A stretch of 64,000 bases of DNA from Actinomyces gaoshouyii (lineage in GTDB: Bacteria; Actinomycetota; Actinomycetes; Actinomycetales; Actinomycetaceae), in the NCBI RefSeq assembly GCF_002072175.1, contig NZ_MVIV01000005.1:67714-131713 (forward strand), in the 5' to 3' direction. Numbering within the stretch: position 1 is the first letter of the stretch; each line of letters starts with the position of its first letter. The position numbers and the translations under genes were made by a program. Positions 55,880 to 64,000 of the stretch are shown here, one piece after another. The notes below the pieces were generated by a model. That model was given only the letters and a program-made list of their open reading frames with translations, made no database searches and had not been told where the DNA came from.

Positions 55880-56110
55880 GTGTCCAAGCGGCTCGTTCTA
55901 GTGATCGAGGTCGATGGTTCCCAGCACGAATGCTCAGAGGAGCGGATCCGGCGCGATCGGACCAAGGACTCAATTCTCACCTCTTGCAATATCCCGCTCT
56001 TGCGCCTCAGAACGAATGACAGCGGTCAGGAGGAACGGATCCGCGAGGCGCTGGACACGGCGCTCCTCAGATGGCGGCCACCCTCATCGCCGACATCGCG
56101 CCCTCGATGA
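55880..56110 (+). pseudogene. 3' fragment of a DUF2726/endonuclease-like protein gene
   Basis: About 65 residues: LVLVIEVDGSQHECSEERIR followed by DRTKDSILTSCNIPLLRLRT. The IEVDGxxH and ERDRxKD pattern is the C-terminal half of DUF2726/DUF559, restriction-endonuclease-like domains. The N-terminal half is missing. A GTG at 55880 opens the frame, but expression of such a short piece is doubtful. It ends in a low-complexity SPTSRPR tail. Confidence 0.55.
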
Positions 56111-56197
56111 CGCCATCAGCCGATAGAGACCGAGGCCGGCATCGAAGGGACGATCTCGGCGGGCGGAAGGGCCGCCGGGCTGGGGCAGACTGGGGCG

Positions 56198-58753
56198 GTG
56201 AGTCCTGAGCCACCCGCGGAGCCCATCGAACCGGCCCCCGCAGCGCCCATCTCGGCTGCGCCTCTTCCCGCGCGAGATCTCACCGCACTGCTGGAGACCA
56301 TCGGCGCGCGCGACGGCAGGCTGGTCCACCTCGAGCGCACACCCGCCCGGCCGGCCCGCCCGGCCGACTGGCCGTCCTGGGCCGACCCGGCCCTCGTCGC
56401 CGCCCTGGTCGCCTCCGGCATCCCTCGGCCCTGGATCCACCAGGCCCGGGCCGCCGACTCCCTCCACGCCGGCCACCACACCGTCATCGCCACCGGCACT
56501 GGCTCCGGGAAGTCACTGGCCGCCTGGCTCCCCGCCGTCTCCGACGTCCTCGGCGCCCAGCGCGCCGCTCACGCCAGCGGCACCGGGCACCGCATCTCCG
56601 CCCACGGCCATCGCCCCACCGCCCTCTACCTCGCACCCACCAAGGCCCTCGCCGCCGATCAGGCCGCCACCCTCGACCGCCTCTCCGCCCGCATCGAGGC
56701 CGTCCAGGCAGGCACCGCAGGCGCGCCGCGCCTCACCCTGCGCTCCGGCACCTGCGACGGGGACACTCCCCTGCCCGAGCGCGACTGGGCCCGCGCCCAC
56801 GCCGACATCGTCCTGACCAACCCCGACTTCCTCCATTTCTCCCTCCTGCCCGGCCATGAGCGCTGGGCCCGCCTCCTGCGCTCACTGCGCTACGTCATCG
56901 TCGACGAGTGCCACGCCTACCGGGGAGTCCTCGGGGCGCATGTCGCCCTCGTCCTGCGCCGCCTCCTGCGCCTCGCCCGCCGCCTGAACCCGGACTCCCC
57001 GGGGCCCACGGTCCTCGCCGCCTCGGCCACCGCCGCCGAGCCCGCCCTCACCGCCGCGCGCCTCATCGGGGCCCCGCCCGCCGATGTCGTCGCCATCACG
57101 GACGACGGCGCCCCCGCCGGGGAGCGCGCGCTGGCCCTCTGGCAGCCAGCCCTCATCGATCCGTGGGGTGCCGACCCCGCCGTCTCCACGGCCGATCCCG
57201 GCTCGGGCCCCGCCGACACCCCCAACGCCCCGGACCTGCCCTCGCCGCGCCGCTCGGCGACCGCCGAGGCCTCCGAGGTGCTCGTCGACCTTCTCAGCGC
57301 CGGAGCCCGGGCCCTCGTCTTCGTGCGCTCGCGCCGCTCCGCGGAGATCGTCGCCGAGCACGCACGCCGCATCCTCACCCGCTCCGGCCCGCCACTGGCC
57401 GACTTGGCCGACGCCGTCGCCGCCTATCGGGGCGGCTACCTGCCCGAGGAGCGCCGAGACCTGGAAACGGACCTGCGCCAGGGCCGCTTGCGCGCCCTGT
57501 CCACCACGAACGCCCTCGAGCTGGGCATCGACGTGACCGGCCTGGACGCCGTCCTCATCGCCGGATGGCCCGGCACCCGCGTCTCGCTGGGCCAGCAGGC
57601 CGGGCGCGCCGGGCGCGCGGGCAGCCCCGGCGTCGCCGTCCTCATCGCCTCCGACAACCCCCTCGACGCCTACCTCGTCCATCACCCCGAGGACGTCCTC
57701 ACCGCCCCCGAAGCCACCGTCTTCGACCCCGCCAACCCCTACGTCCTCGCCCCGCACCTGTGCGCGGCCGCCTCCGAGGCGCCCCTTCGCGAGGCCGACC
57801 TCGACCTCTTCGGCCTCCCCGATGAGAGCCTCCTGGCCGACCTCGCCGAGCGCGGGGCCCTGCGGCGGCGCCCCACCGGCTGGTTCTGGAACGCCGCCCT
57901 GCCCGGGCGCCCCCAGGACCTCACCACTCTGCGCGGGGACGGCTCGCCCGAGGTCCCCATCGTCGAGTCCCTCTCCGGCACCGTCATCGGCACCGCGCCC
58001 GGCGCCAGCGCCGACTCCTCCCTCCATGCCGGCGCCGTCTACATGCACCAGGGGCGCGCCTACGTCGTCGAGGAGCTCACCCAGGAGGCCGCCATCGTCA
58101 CCCCGCGTCTGGCCGTGGGTTACCGGACCCGGGCCCGCGAGCGCTCCAGCGTGCGCATCCTCGCCGAGCGGAGCGCCGAGACCTGGGGCGATGGCCTCAC
58201 CTGGAACCTCGGCAGCGTGGAGGTCACCAGCCAGGTCACCGGCTACAACAAGCTCGCCCTGCCCCGTATGGAGGTGGTCTCCCAGCACCCGCTGGACATG
58301 CCCGAGCGCGTCCTGCCCACCGCCGCCGTCTGGTGGACGATCCCTCTCGAGGCCTGCGAGGCCGTCGGCGTCACCCCGGCCCGGCTGCCCGGCGCCCTGC
58401 ACGCCGCCGAGCACGCCTCCATCGGCATCCTCCCCCTCCTGGCCACCTGCGATCGCTGGGACATCGGCGGGCTGTCCACCGCGCTGCACCCCCAGACCAT
58501 GCGCCCCACCGTGTTCGTCCACGATGGCGCCGCCGGGGGCGCAGGATTCGCGGAGCGCGGGCACCGCGCCGGGGCGCGTTGGCTGGAGGCCACGCTCGAT
58601 GTCGTCACCCAGTGCCGCTGCGCCGACGGCTGCCCCAGCTGCATCCAGTCCCCCAAATGCGGCAACAACAACGAGCCCCTGGACAAGGCCGGCGCCATCG
58701 CCCTGCTGCGACTGCTCGCCCAGGCCGCGCAGGCGGCGGTCCCCTTGTCCTGA
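56198..58753 (+). CDS. DEAD/DEAH helicase of the MrfA/YprA type (DUF1998)
   Basis: 851 residues. Walker A GTGSGKS (100-106), APTKALAADQ (motif Ia), DECH box VDECHAYRG (236-239 for DECH), SATAAEP, helicase C domain with LSTTNALELGIDVTGLDAV and GQQAGRAGRAG. The C-terminal DUF1998 region has four Cys in CRCADGCPSCIQSPKCG (about 806-822), the metal site of MrfA, a 3'-5' DNA helicase in repair of mitomycin adducts. An acidic/Pro-rich N-terminus of about 25 residues is extra. The GTG start follows CAGACT by six bases. Confidence 0.9.
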   Translation: MSPEPPAEPIEPAPAAPISAAPLPARDLTALLETIGARDGRLVHLERTPARPARPADWPSWADPALVAALVASGIPRPWIHQARAADSLHAGHHTVIATGTGSGKSLAAWLPAVSDVLGAQRAAHASGTGHRISAHGHRPTALYLAPTKALAADQAATLDRLSARIEAVQAGTAGAPRLTLRSGTCDGDTPLPERDWARAHADIVLTNPDFLHFSLLPGHERWARLLRSLRYVIVDECHAYRGVLGAHVALVLRRLLRLARRLNPDSPGPTVLAASATAAEPALTAARLIGAPPADVVAITDDGAPAGERALALWQPALIDPWGADPAVSTADPGSGPADTPNAPDLPSPRRSATAEASEVLVDLLSAGARALVFVRSRRSAEIVAEHARRILTRSGPPLADLADAVAAYRGGYLPEERRDLETDLRQGRLRALSTTNALELGIDVTGLDAVLIAGWPGTRVSLGQQAGRAGRAGSPGVAVLIASDNPLDAYLVHHPEDVLTAPEATVFDPANPYVLAPHLCAAASEAPLREADLDLFGLPDESLLADLAERGALRRRPTGWFWNAALPGRPQDLTTLRGDGSPEVPIVESLSGTVIGTAPGASADSSLHAGAVYMHQGRAYVVEELTQEAAIVTPRLAVGYRTRARERSSVRILAERSAETWGDGLTWNLGSVEVTSQVTGYNKLALPRMEVVSQHPLDMPERVLPTAAVWWTIPLEACEAVGVTPARLPGALHAAEHASIGILPLLATCDRWDIGGLSTALHPQTMRPTVFVHDGAAGGAGFAERGHRAGARWLEATLDVVTQCRCADGCPSCIQSPKCGNNNEPLDKAGAIALLRLLAQAAQAAVPLS

Positions 58754-58782
58754 CACGGCGTGAGGGGTCTAGGCTCACTCGC

Positions 58783-60516
58783 GTGCTGCTACAACTGCTG
58801 AGGACGCACCTGCGCCCTTACTACGGCCTGCTGGCCTGCGTGCTCGTTCTCGAGTTCGCACAGGTCATGGCCTCGCTCTACCTGCCGACTCTCAACGCGG
58901 ACATCATCAACCGCGGCGTGGCCACCGGCGACACCGGCTACATCTGGCGCACCGGCGGACTCATGCTCGCCGTGAGCGCCGCCCAGGGCGCCTGCACCGT
59001 GCTCGCCACCTACCTGGCGGCGCGATCGGCCATGGGCCTGGGGCGGGACCTGCGGGCCAAGATTTTCCACCGGGTCGGCTCCTTCTCCGAGCGGGAGGTC
59101 TCCTCCTTCGGCGCCGGCTCCCTCATCACCCGCAACACCAACGACGTCCAGCAGGTCCAGATGCTCGTCCTCATGGGCTGCACCATGCTCGTCATGGCGC
59201 CGATCATGGCGGTGGGCGGCATCATCATGGCGGTCACGCGAGCCCCGGGCCTCGCCTGGCTCATCGCCGTGAGCGTGCCGGTGCTGCTGTTGATCGTCGG
59301 CCTCATCGTATGGCGCATGGTGCCGCTCTTCCGCTCCTACCAGGACCGGCTCGACGCCATCAACCGGGTCCTGCGCGAGCAGCTCACCGGTATCCGCGTG
59401 GTGCGCGCCTTCGTGCGCGAGCGGGCCGAGACCGAGCGCTTCGCCGTCGTCAACCACGACATGGCGTGGGTGGGCGAGCGCGTGGGCCGCCTCTTCGTCG
59501 TCCTGTTCCCGCTGGTCATGCTCATCCTGGACGTCACGATCGTCGGCGTCCTCTGGTACGGCGGCCACCGTGTGGGCTCGGGTGACGTGGAGGTCGGCAC
59601 CCTCATCGCCTTCATGGCCTACCTCATGCAGATCCTCATGGGCATCGTCATGGCCTCCTTCATGACGATGATGATCCCGCGCGCGGCCGTGTGCGCCGAG
59701 CGCATCGGTGAGGTCCTGGCCATCGACTCGTCGCTGACCGTCGCGGAGGACGCCGTCACCGCTTTCCCGGAGCCCGGCAGCGTGGAGATGCGCGACGTCG
59801 CCTTCTCCTACCCCGGCGCCGAGGCGGCCGTTCTGGCCGGCGTCTCCTTCCGCGTCGCCCCCGGGTCGACGACGGCGATCGTCGGCTCCACCGGCTCGGG
59901 CAAGTCCACGCTCGTGTCCCTGCTGGCCCGGCTCGTCGACGCCACCGACGGCGAGGTGCTCATGGGCGGCCTGGATGTGCGCCGCGCTGAGCCCGAGGCC
60001 CTGTGGGCCACCCTCGGCCTCGTCCCCCAGAAGCCCTTCCTCTTCGCCGGCACGGTCGCCACGAACCTGCGGCTCGGCCGCGAGGAGGCCACCGACGACG
60101 AGCTGTGGGCAGCCCTGGAGGTCGCCCAGGCCCGCGACTTCGTGGAGGAGATGGACGGCGGTCTGGAGGCGGTCATCGCCCAGGGAGGCACGAACGTCTC
60201 AGGCGGGCAGCGCCAGCGTCTGGCCATCGCCCGCGCCCTCGTGCGCCGCCCGGACGTCCTCATCTTCGACGACTCCTTCTCCGCGCTCGACGTGTCCACG
60301 GACACCCGCCTGCGCGCGGCCCTCGCGCCTGCCACGGCCGGGGTGACGAAGATCGTCGTCGCCCAGAGGATCACCACCGTCACCGACGCCGATCAGATCC
60401 TCGTGCTCGACGGCGGACGGCTCGTCGGCACCGGCACGCATGAGGAGCTGCTGGGCACCTGCGAGGTGTACCGGGAGATCGTCTCCTCCCAGCTCGGACA
60501 GGAGGTGGCCGCATGA
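58783..60516 (+). CDS. ABC exporter half-transporter, subunit with degenerate Walker B
   Basis: 577 residues: six-helix exporter membrane domain (about 10-320) and an NBD. Walker A VGSTGSGKST (about 367-376), signature VSGGQRQR (473), Walker B LIFDDSFSALD, in which Asp497 replaces the catalytic Glu. This marks the degenerate-site subunit of heterodimeric exporters such as TM287/288 and TmrAB. GTG follows TAGGCT by seven bases (leaderless). Its stop overlaps the partner's start by four bases. Confidence 0.93.
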   Translation: MLLQLLRTHLRPYYGLLACVLVLEFAQVMASLYLPTLNADIINRGVATGDTGYIWRTGGLMLAVSAAQGACTVLATYLAARSAMGLGRDLRAKIFHRVGSFSEREVSSFGAGSLITRNTNDVQQVQMLVLMGCTMLVMAPIMAVGGIIMAVTRAPGLAWLIAVSVPVLLLIVGLIVWRMVPLFRSYQDRLDAINRVLREQLTGIRVVRAFVRERAETERFAVVNHDMAWVGERVGRLFVVLFPLVMLILDVTIVGVLWYGGHRVGSGDVEVGTLIAFMAYLMQILMGIVMASFMTMMIPRAAVCAERIGEVLAIDSSLTVAEDAVTAFPEPGSVEMRDVAFSYPGAEAAVLAGVSFRVAPGSTTAIVGSTGSGKSTLVSLLARLVDATDGEVLMGGLDVRRAEPEALWATLGLVPQKPFLFAGTVATNLRLGREEATDDELWAALEVAQARDFVEEMDGGLEAVIAQGGTNVSGGQRQRLAIARALVRRPDVLIFDDSFSALDVSTDTRLRAALAPATAGVTKIVVAQRITTVTDADQILVLDGGRLVGTGTHEELLGTCEVYREIVSSQLGQEVAA

Positions 60517-62597
60517 GCCGCGACAAGAGCGACGAGCGCGGCACGCGCGCGAAGACCGCGAAGGGCGCCGAGCGCGCGGACGGCGCCGCCGAGCTGAGCG
60601 AGGAGGACCTCAGGCTCGCCGCCTCGGCGCGGGCCGCCTCCGACGACTGGCACTCCGGCCCGCCCCCGGGCAGGGCTCAGGCCTTCTGGCCCTCCTTCCG
60701 CCGCATGATCGGCCTGCTGACGCCCTTCAAGGGGACGCTGGCGATCATCACGGTGGCCAGTGTCATCGGGGTCATCCTGTCCGTGGCCGCCCCCAAGGTG
60801 CTGGGCAACGCCACGAACGTCATCTTCGAGGGCGTCATCTCCTCGCGCCTGCCCGAGGGCGCCACGAAGGCCGAGGTGGTCGAGGGCCTGCGCGCGGCAG
60901 GCGAGACCGATATGGCTAATGTGGCCGCCGCGATGGATCTGCATCCGGGCCGGGGCATCGACTTCGAGCGCCTCGGCACGATCCTCGCCACCGTCCTCGT
61001 GCTGTACGTGACCTCCGCGCTCCTCATGTGGTTGCAGGGCTTCCTGCTCAACCGCATCACCGTGACCGCCATGTACCGGCTGCGCGAGCAGGTGGAGGCC
61101 AAGATCCACCGCCTGCCGCTGTCCTACTTCGATCAGATGCAGCGCGGCGAGATGCTCTCGCGCGTGACCAACGACGTCGACAACGTCACCAACACGCTCC
61201 AGCAGTCGCTGTCCGGGGCGCTGACCTCGATCCTCACGGTCATCGGCGTCATGGGGATGATGCTGTCGATCTCCTGGAGGCTGGCGCTGGTGGCGCTCGC
61301 CATCATCCCGCTCATGGGCGGGGTGTTCGGGGTCATCGGGCCGCGCTCCCAGAAGGCCTTCACCCACCAGTGGGCGCGCACGGGCCGCATCAACACGCGA
61401 GTGGAGGAGTCCTTCTCCGGGCACGCCCTCGTGCGGGTGTACGGGCGCACGCAAGCGGTGCGGGACGCTTTCGCCGCGGAGAACGACGAGCTCTACCGAT
61501 CGGCGCTGCGCGCGCAGTTCCTTTCCGGCATCATGATGCCGCTCATGCTGGTCATCTCGAACGTCTCCTACGTGGCGATCGCGGTGGTCGGCGGGATCAT
61601 GGTGGCCTCGGGGTCGCTGAGCCTGGGCGGCGTGCAGGCCTTCATCCAGTACTCCCAGCAGTTCTCCCAGCCGCTGGGCCAGCTCGGCGCGATGGCCACC
61701 TCGGTGCAGTCCGGCACGGCCTCGGCCGAGCGCATCTTCGAGCTGCTCGACGCCCAGGAGGAGAGCCCGGACGCCGGGGGCGCCCTGGCCGAGCAGGCCG
61801 GGGGCGCCCTGGCCGCCGGTGAGGACCGGGGCCCCGACGGCGCGGCCGGCGCCGGCGTCCTCGAGGTGGAGCACGCCCGCTTCTCCTACTCGCCCGGCAC
61901 CGAGCTCATCCGGGACCTCTGCCTGCGCGTGGAGCCCGGCCGCACCGTGGCGATCGTCGGGCCGACGGGTGCGGGCAAGACCACCCTGGTCAACCTGCTC
62001 ATGCGCTTCTACGAGCTCGACGGGGGCCGCATCACCCTGGACGGCCGGGACATCGCGTCGATGACGCGCCATGAGGTGCGCCGTCGGACGGGGATGGTGC
62101 TGCAGGAGCCATGGCTGTTCGAGGGGACGATCCGCGAGAACATCCGCTACGGGCGGCCCAGGGCATCGGATGAGGACGTGGAGGCGGCCGCCGAGGCGTG
62201 CTTCGTCGACCACATCATCAAGGCCCTCCCACAGGGCTACGACACGCTCCTGGAGGAGGACGGCGCGAATATCTCCACCGGTGAGCGCCAGCTGCTGACG
62301 ATCGCGCGCGCCTTCATCGCCAACCCCGCCGTCCTCATCCTCGATGAGGCGACAAGCTCGGTGGACACCCGCACGGAGCTGCTGGTCCAACGGGCGATGA
62401 ACCGGCTGCGCGAGGGCCGGACGAGCTTCGTCATCGCGCACCGACTGTCCACGATCCGCGACGCCGACACGATCCTCGTCATGGAGCACGGCGACGTCGT
62501 GGAGCAGGGCCGTCACGCCGAGCTGCTGGAACGCGGTGGGGCCTATGCCCGGCTGCACGCCGCCCAGTTCGCCGGCCGGGAGCCGGACTCGGACTGA
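60513..62597 (+). CDS. ABC exporter half-transporter, catalytically complete Walker B
   Basis: 694 residues. A hydrophilic N-terminus (1-65), six-helix membrane domain with an insertion between the first two helices (about 110-152), and an NBD with Walker A GPTGAGKTT (about 483), Walker B LILDEATSSVD with Glu612, but an altered signature ISTGERQ (587-593) in place of SGGQ. Together with the preceding subunit this gives one full and one degenerate ATP site. A tandem-repeat linker (GGALAEQAGGALA) precedes the NBD. Substrate unknown: drug or lipid exporters have this design. Confidence 0.93.
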   Translation: MSRDKSDERGTRAKTAKGAERADGAAELSEEDLRLAASARAASDDWHSGPPPGRAQAFWPSFRRMIGLLTPFKGTLAIITVASVIGVILSVAAPKVLGNATNVIFEGVISSRLPEGATKAEVVEGLRAAGETDMANVAAAMDLHPGRGIDFERLGTILATVLVLYVTSALLMWLQGFLLNRITVTAMYRLREQVEAKIHRLPLSYFDQMQRGEMLSRVTNDVDNVTNTLQQSLSGALTSILTVIGVMGMMLSISWRLALVALAIIPLMGGVFGVIGPRSQKAFTHQWARTGRINTRVEESFSGHALVRVYGRTQAVRDAFAAENDELYRSALRAQFLSGIMMPLMLVISNVSYVAIAVVGGIMVASGSLSLGGVQAFIQYSQQFSQPLGQLGAMATSVQSGTASAERIFELLDAQEESPDAGGALAEQAGGALAAGEDRGPDGAAGAGVLEVEHARFSYSPGTELIRDLCLRVEPGRTVAIVGPTGAGKTTLVNLLMRFYELDGGRITLDGRDIASMTRHEVRRRTGMVLQEPWLFEGTIRENIRYGRPRASDEDVEAAAEACFVDHIIKALPQGYDTLLEEDGANISTGERQLLTIARAFIANPAVLILDEATSSVDTRTELLVQRAMNRLREGRTSFVIAHRLSTIRDADTILVMEHGDVVEQGRHAELLERGGAYARLHAAQFAGREPDSD

Positions 62598-62642
62598 GGA
62601 CCCGCATGAGAGCGGTGGGGCGGGCCGGCACGGCAGGGGGAG

Positions 62643-64000
62643 TCAGGAGTCGCGGTTGCGCCGCGCCCGGCGGACCTGGCGCTTGATGTCGCGCAGCTCG
62701 TCCCATTCCTTGCGGACCTGGGCTCGGTGCTGCGCCCGCATGACCGCGCGCCGCTGCTGGGACTCCTCGCGATCGAGGTGAATCTGGCGGCGCATCTGCT
62801 CGCGCCAGCGAGTCCGCTCCTCCTCCACCCGGCGCAGCCGCTCGACCAGGGCGGCGGCCTCCTCCTCGCTCAGGCCCAGTCGGGTGACGCGCGACTCGCC
62901 GCGGCGCAACCCGGGCAGAGGCTTGGGCAGTGAGGGGAGGACGTGGCGGGCCGTGCCGCCCGCGCGCTGCGGGTCGGTTCCGCCGTCGAGCCGGCCGGCA
63001 GCAGTCGCGGCCCGGGCGGCACCGTCGTTCGGATCATGCTCCACCGTCGACGGGTACGCGGGCTGGCGGGGCTTGGAGGCCACGCGGATCTCCCCGTCCT
63101 CCTCGGTGATCGCTGAGGTGGAGGCGCCCTTGACCTCGCTGCCCACCGAGTCCACCGGGCCCTGGACGATGGCGAGGGCCTCGACGGCCGGGACGTGGTC
63201 GGCATCGGCGCCCAGGGCCAGGCCCAGCAGCGGCATGAGGAGGACGCTCACGGCGCCGGCGAGCACGAGCGTGGAGGCGATGGACGGGCTCATGGCGCCC
63301 GCGGTCACCGCGACCTGCGTGACGGCCACGATGATCGGAAGGGCGGTCGTGGAGTACGTGGCAATCTGCAGGCACTGGCGCATGGAGTAGGCGCGCAGGC
63401 CGTCGCGTCGGCGCTCGAGGCGGGCGGAGAGCCAGACCGGCAGGCCGCGGGTGAGGACCAGGAGCACGAGGAAGGCGCCCAGGTAGGTCATCGAGTCGGT
63501 GGTGATCTCCAGCTCGATGGCCATGCCGGAGGTGACGAAGAAGATCGGCACGAAGAAGCCGTAGGCGAGGCCGTCGAGTTTCTCCTCCAGCTCGCGGTTG
63601 CCGTCGGGCACGGCGTAGCGCAGGATGAAGCCGGCGGCGAAAGCGCCCAGGACGACGTCGAGGTCGAAGACCTCAGCGAGCGCGCACAGGCCCACCAGGA
63701 GCAGCACGGTGACGCGGATGGTGGTCTGCGCGGTCGTGGAGCCACCGAGGTGGATGAGGGCGACGAGGCGCTGCCCGGCGGCCTTGACGCGGTCGGTGAA
63801 GCGCACGATGAGCAGGGCGATGGCCAGGAAGAGGGCGAGCACTGCGGCGGATTGCCAGGTGGAGCGGCTTCCGAGCAGGAGGGCCATGAGGATGACGGGG
63901 CCGACCTCCCCGACGGCGCCGTGGTTGAGGATCGCGGCGCCCACGGCAGTGGGCAGGAGGCCGCGCTCACGCAGGATCGGCAGGATGGTGCCGATCGCGG
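62643..64000 (-). CDS. Cation:proton antiporter, CPA2 family (5' end cut by window edge)
   Basis: At least 452 residues remain in frame up to the window edge. Transmembrane segments carry PTAVGAAILNHGAVGEVGP, VFDLDVVLGAFAAGFILRYA (the CPA2 motif with Asp) and FFVPIFFVTSGMAIELE (typical of KefB/KefC-like antiporters). The C-terminal 170 residues are hydrophilic, ending in a charged coiled coil (EEEAALVERLRRVEEERTRW). There is no NAD-binding TrkA_N domain within this part. Convergent with the ABC exporter (45-base gap). Confidence 0.87.
   Translation of the reverse strand, partial: AIGTILPILRERGLLPTAVGAAILNHGAVGEVGPVILMALLLGSRSTWQSAAVLALFLAIALLIVRFTDRVKAAGQRLVALIHLGGSTTAQTTIRVTVLLLVGLCALAEVFDLDVVLGAFAAGFILRYAVPDGNRELEEKLDGLAYGFFVPIFFVTSGMAIELEITTDSMTYLGAFLVLLVLTRGLPVWLSARLERRRDGLRAYSMRQCLQIATYSTTALPIIVAVTQVAVTAGAMSPSIASTLVLAGAVSVLLMPLLGLALGADADHVPAVEALAIVQGPVDSVGSEVKGASTSAITEEDGEIRVASKPRQPAYPSTVEHDPNDGAARAATAAGRLDGGTDPQRAGGTARHVLPSLPKPLPGLRRGESRVTRLGLSEEEAAALVERLRRVEEERTRWREQMRRQIHLDREESQQRRAVMRAQHRAQVRKEWDELRDIKRQVRRARRNRDS

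Noticed and set aside
56882-58756. 624-codon minus-strand frame antisense to the helicase gene
   Set aside because: Gly-rich shadow of a clearly conserved helicase gene; no domain.
60393-62558. 721-codon minus-strand frame antisense to the ABC exporter
   Set aside because: His/Gly/Arg-rich shadow of two ABC subunits with full motif sets.

Overview
The window is about 70% GC with dense short-gap gene packing and matches an actinobacterium, most plausibly a member of the Actinomycetaceae (Actinomyces/Schaalia-like). Lineage markers are a dnaK-grpE-dnaJ-hspR heat-shock operon with HspR (HAIR) operators, a mycobacterial-type LysX fusion, the actinobacterial glutamine-hydrolysing NadE, and many leaderless genes. 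The sequence looks chromosomal. No insertion sequence, phage, CRISPR array, plasmid gene or rRNA was seen. The species assignment is inference.

Layout. 1-2.6 kb: 5' part of nadE, a LacI-type regulator and a divergent HAD phosphatase. 2.6-3.4 kb: a non-coding stretch with a strong terminator, an AT-rich patch and a repeated 8-mer. 3.4-11.4 kb: clpB with its own HAIR operator, a DUF418-like membrane protein plus secreted serine protease, a two-component system, a YjbR protein and a small MT0933-like protein. 11.5-16.8 kb: lysX, a DUF998 membrane protein and an alpha/beta hydrolase in overlapping frames (lipid lysinylation), and a DUF4282 protein. 17-21.3 kb: the hspR-dnaJ-grpE-dnaK operon read leftward. 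21.6-30.7 kb: VapB-like and LytR_C proteins, a uracil permease, a degenerate glutamine amidotransferase, a purine nucleoside phosphorylase, HrpB and a fructosamine kinase. 30.8-35.4 kb: tRNA-Ser(CGA), an acetyltransferase, tadA, a BCCT transporter and upp. 35.4-38.6 kb: the metNIQ methionine importer under a SAM riboswitch. 38.7-46.7 kb: a lipase-like hydrolase, a LMW phosphatase, a DUF885 peptidase, ribokinase and a nucleoside hydrolase/CNT transporter/nucleoside hydrolase operon. 46.8-55.5 kb: a hypothetical, an LssY_C protein, nrdF, lacZ with its divergent LacI regulator, and a P-loop kinase. 55.5-56.2 kb: gene remnants. 56.2-64 kb: an MrfA-like helicase, a heterodimeric ABC exporter and the 3' part of a CPA2 antiporter.

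Connections. HspR sites at clpB and dnaK tie the two chaperone loci into one regulon with hspR in the feedback loop. Uracil permease, upp, purine nucleoside phosphorylase, two nucleoside hydrolases, the CNT transporter and ribokinase form a scattered nucleoside and base salvage set. lacZ is probably controlled by the adjacent LacI regulator through an operator that overlaps its -10 box.

Most unusual signals. (1) A family of about 31-bp hairpin/direct-repeat elements (GARACCGGT repeated at a 22-nt period). Nearly all copies sit at gene 3' ends in a fixed orientation, sometimes supplying the stop codon. (2) Two short stand-alone units in which a tiny ORF's stop codon lies inside a strong terminator hairpin. 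(3) A SAM riboswitch whose P1 stem can extend into the metN Shine-Dalgarno sequence. (4) At least fifteen genes with a -10-like hexamer 6-7 nt before the start codon.
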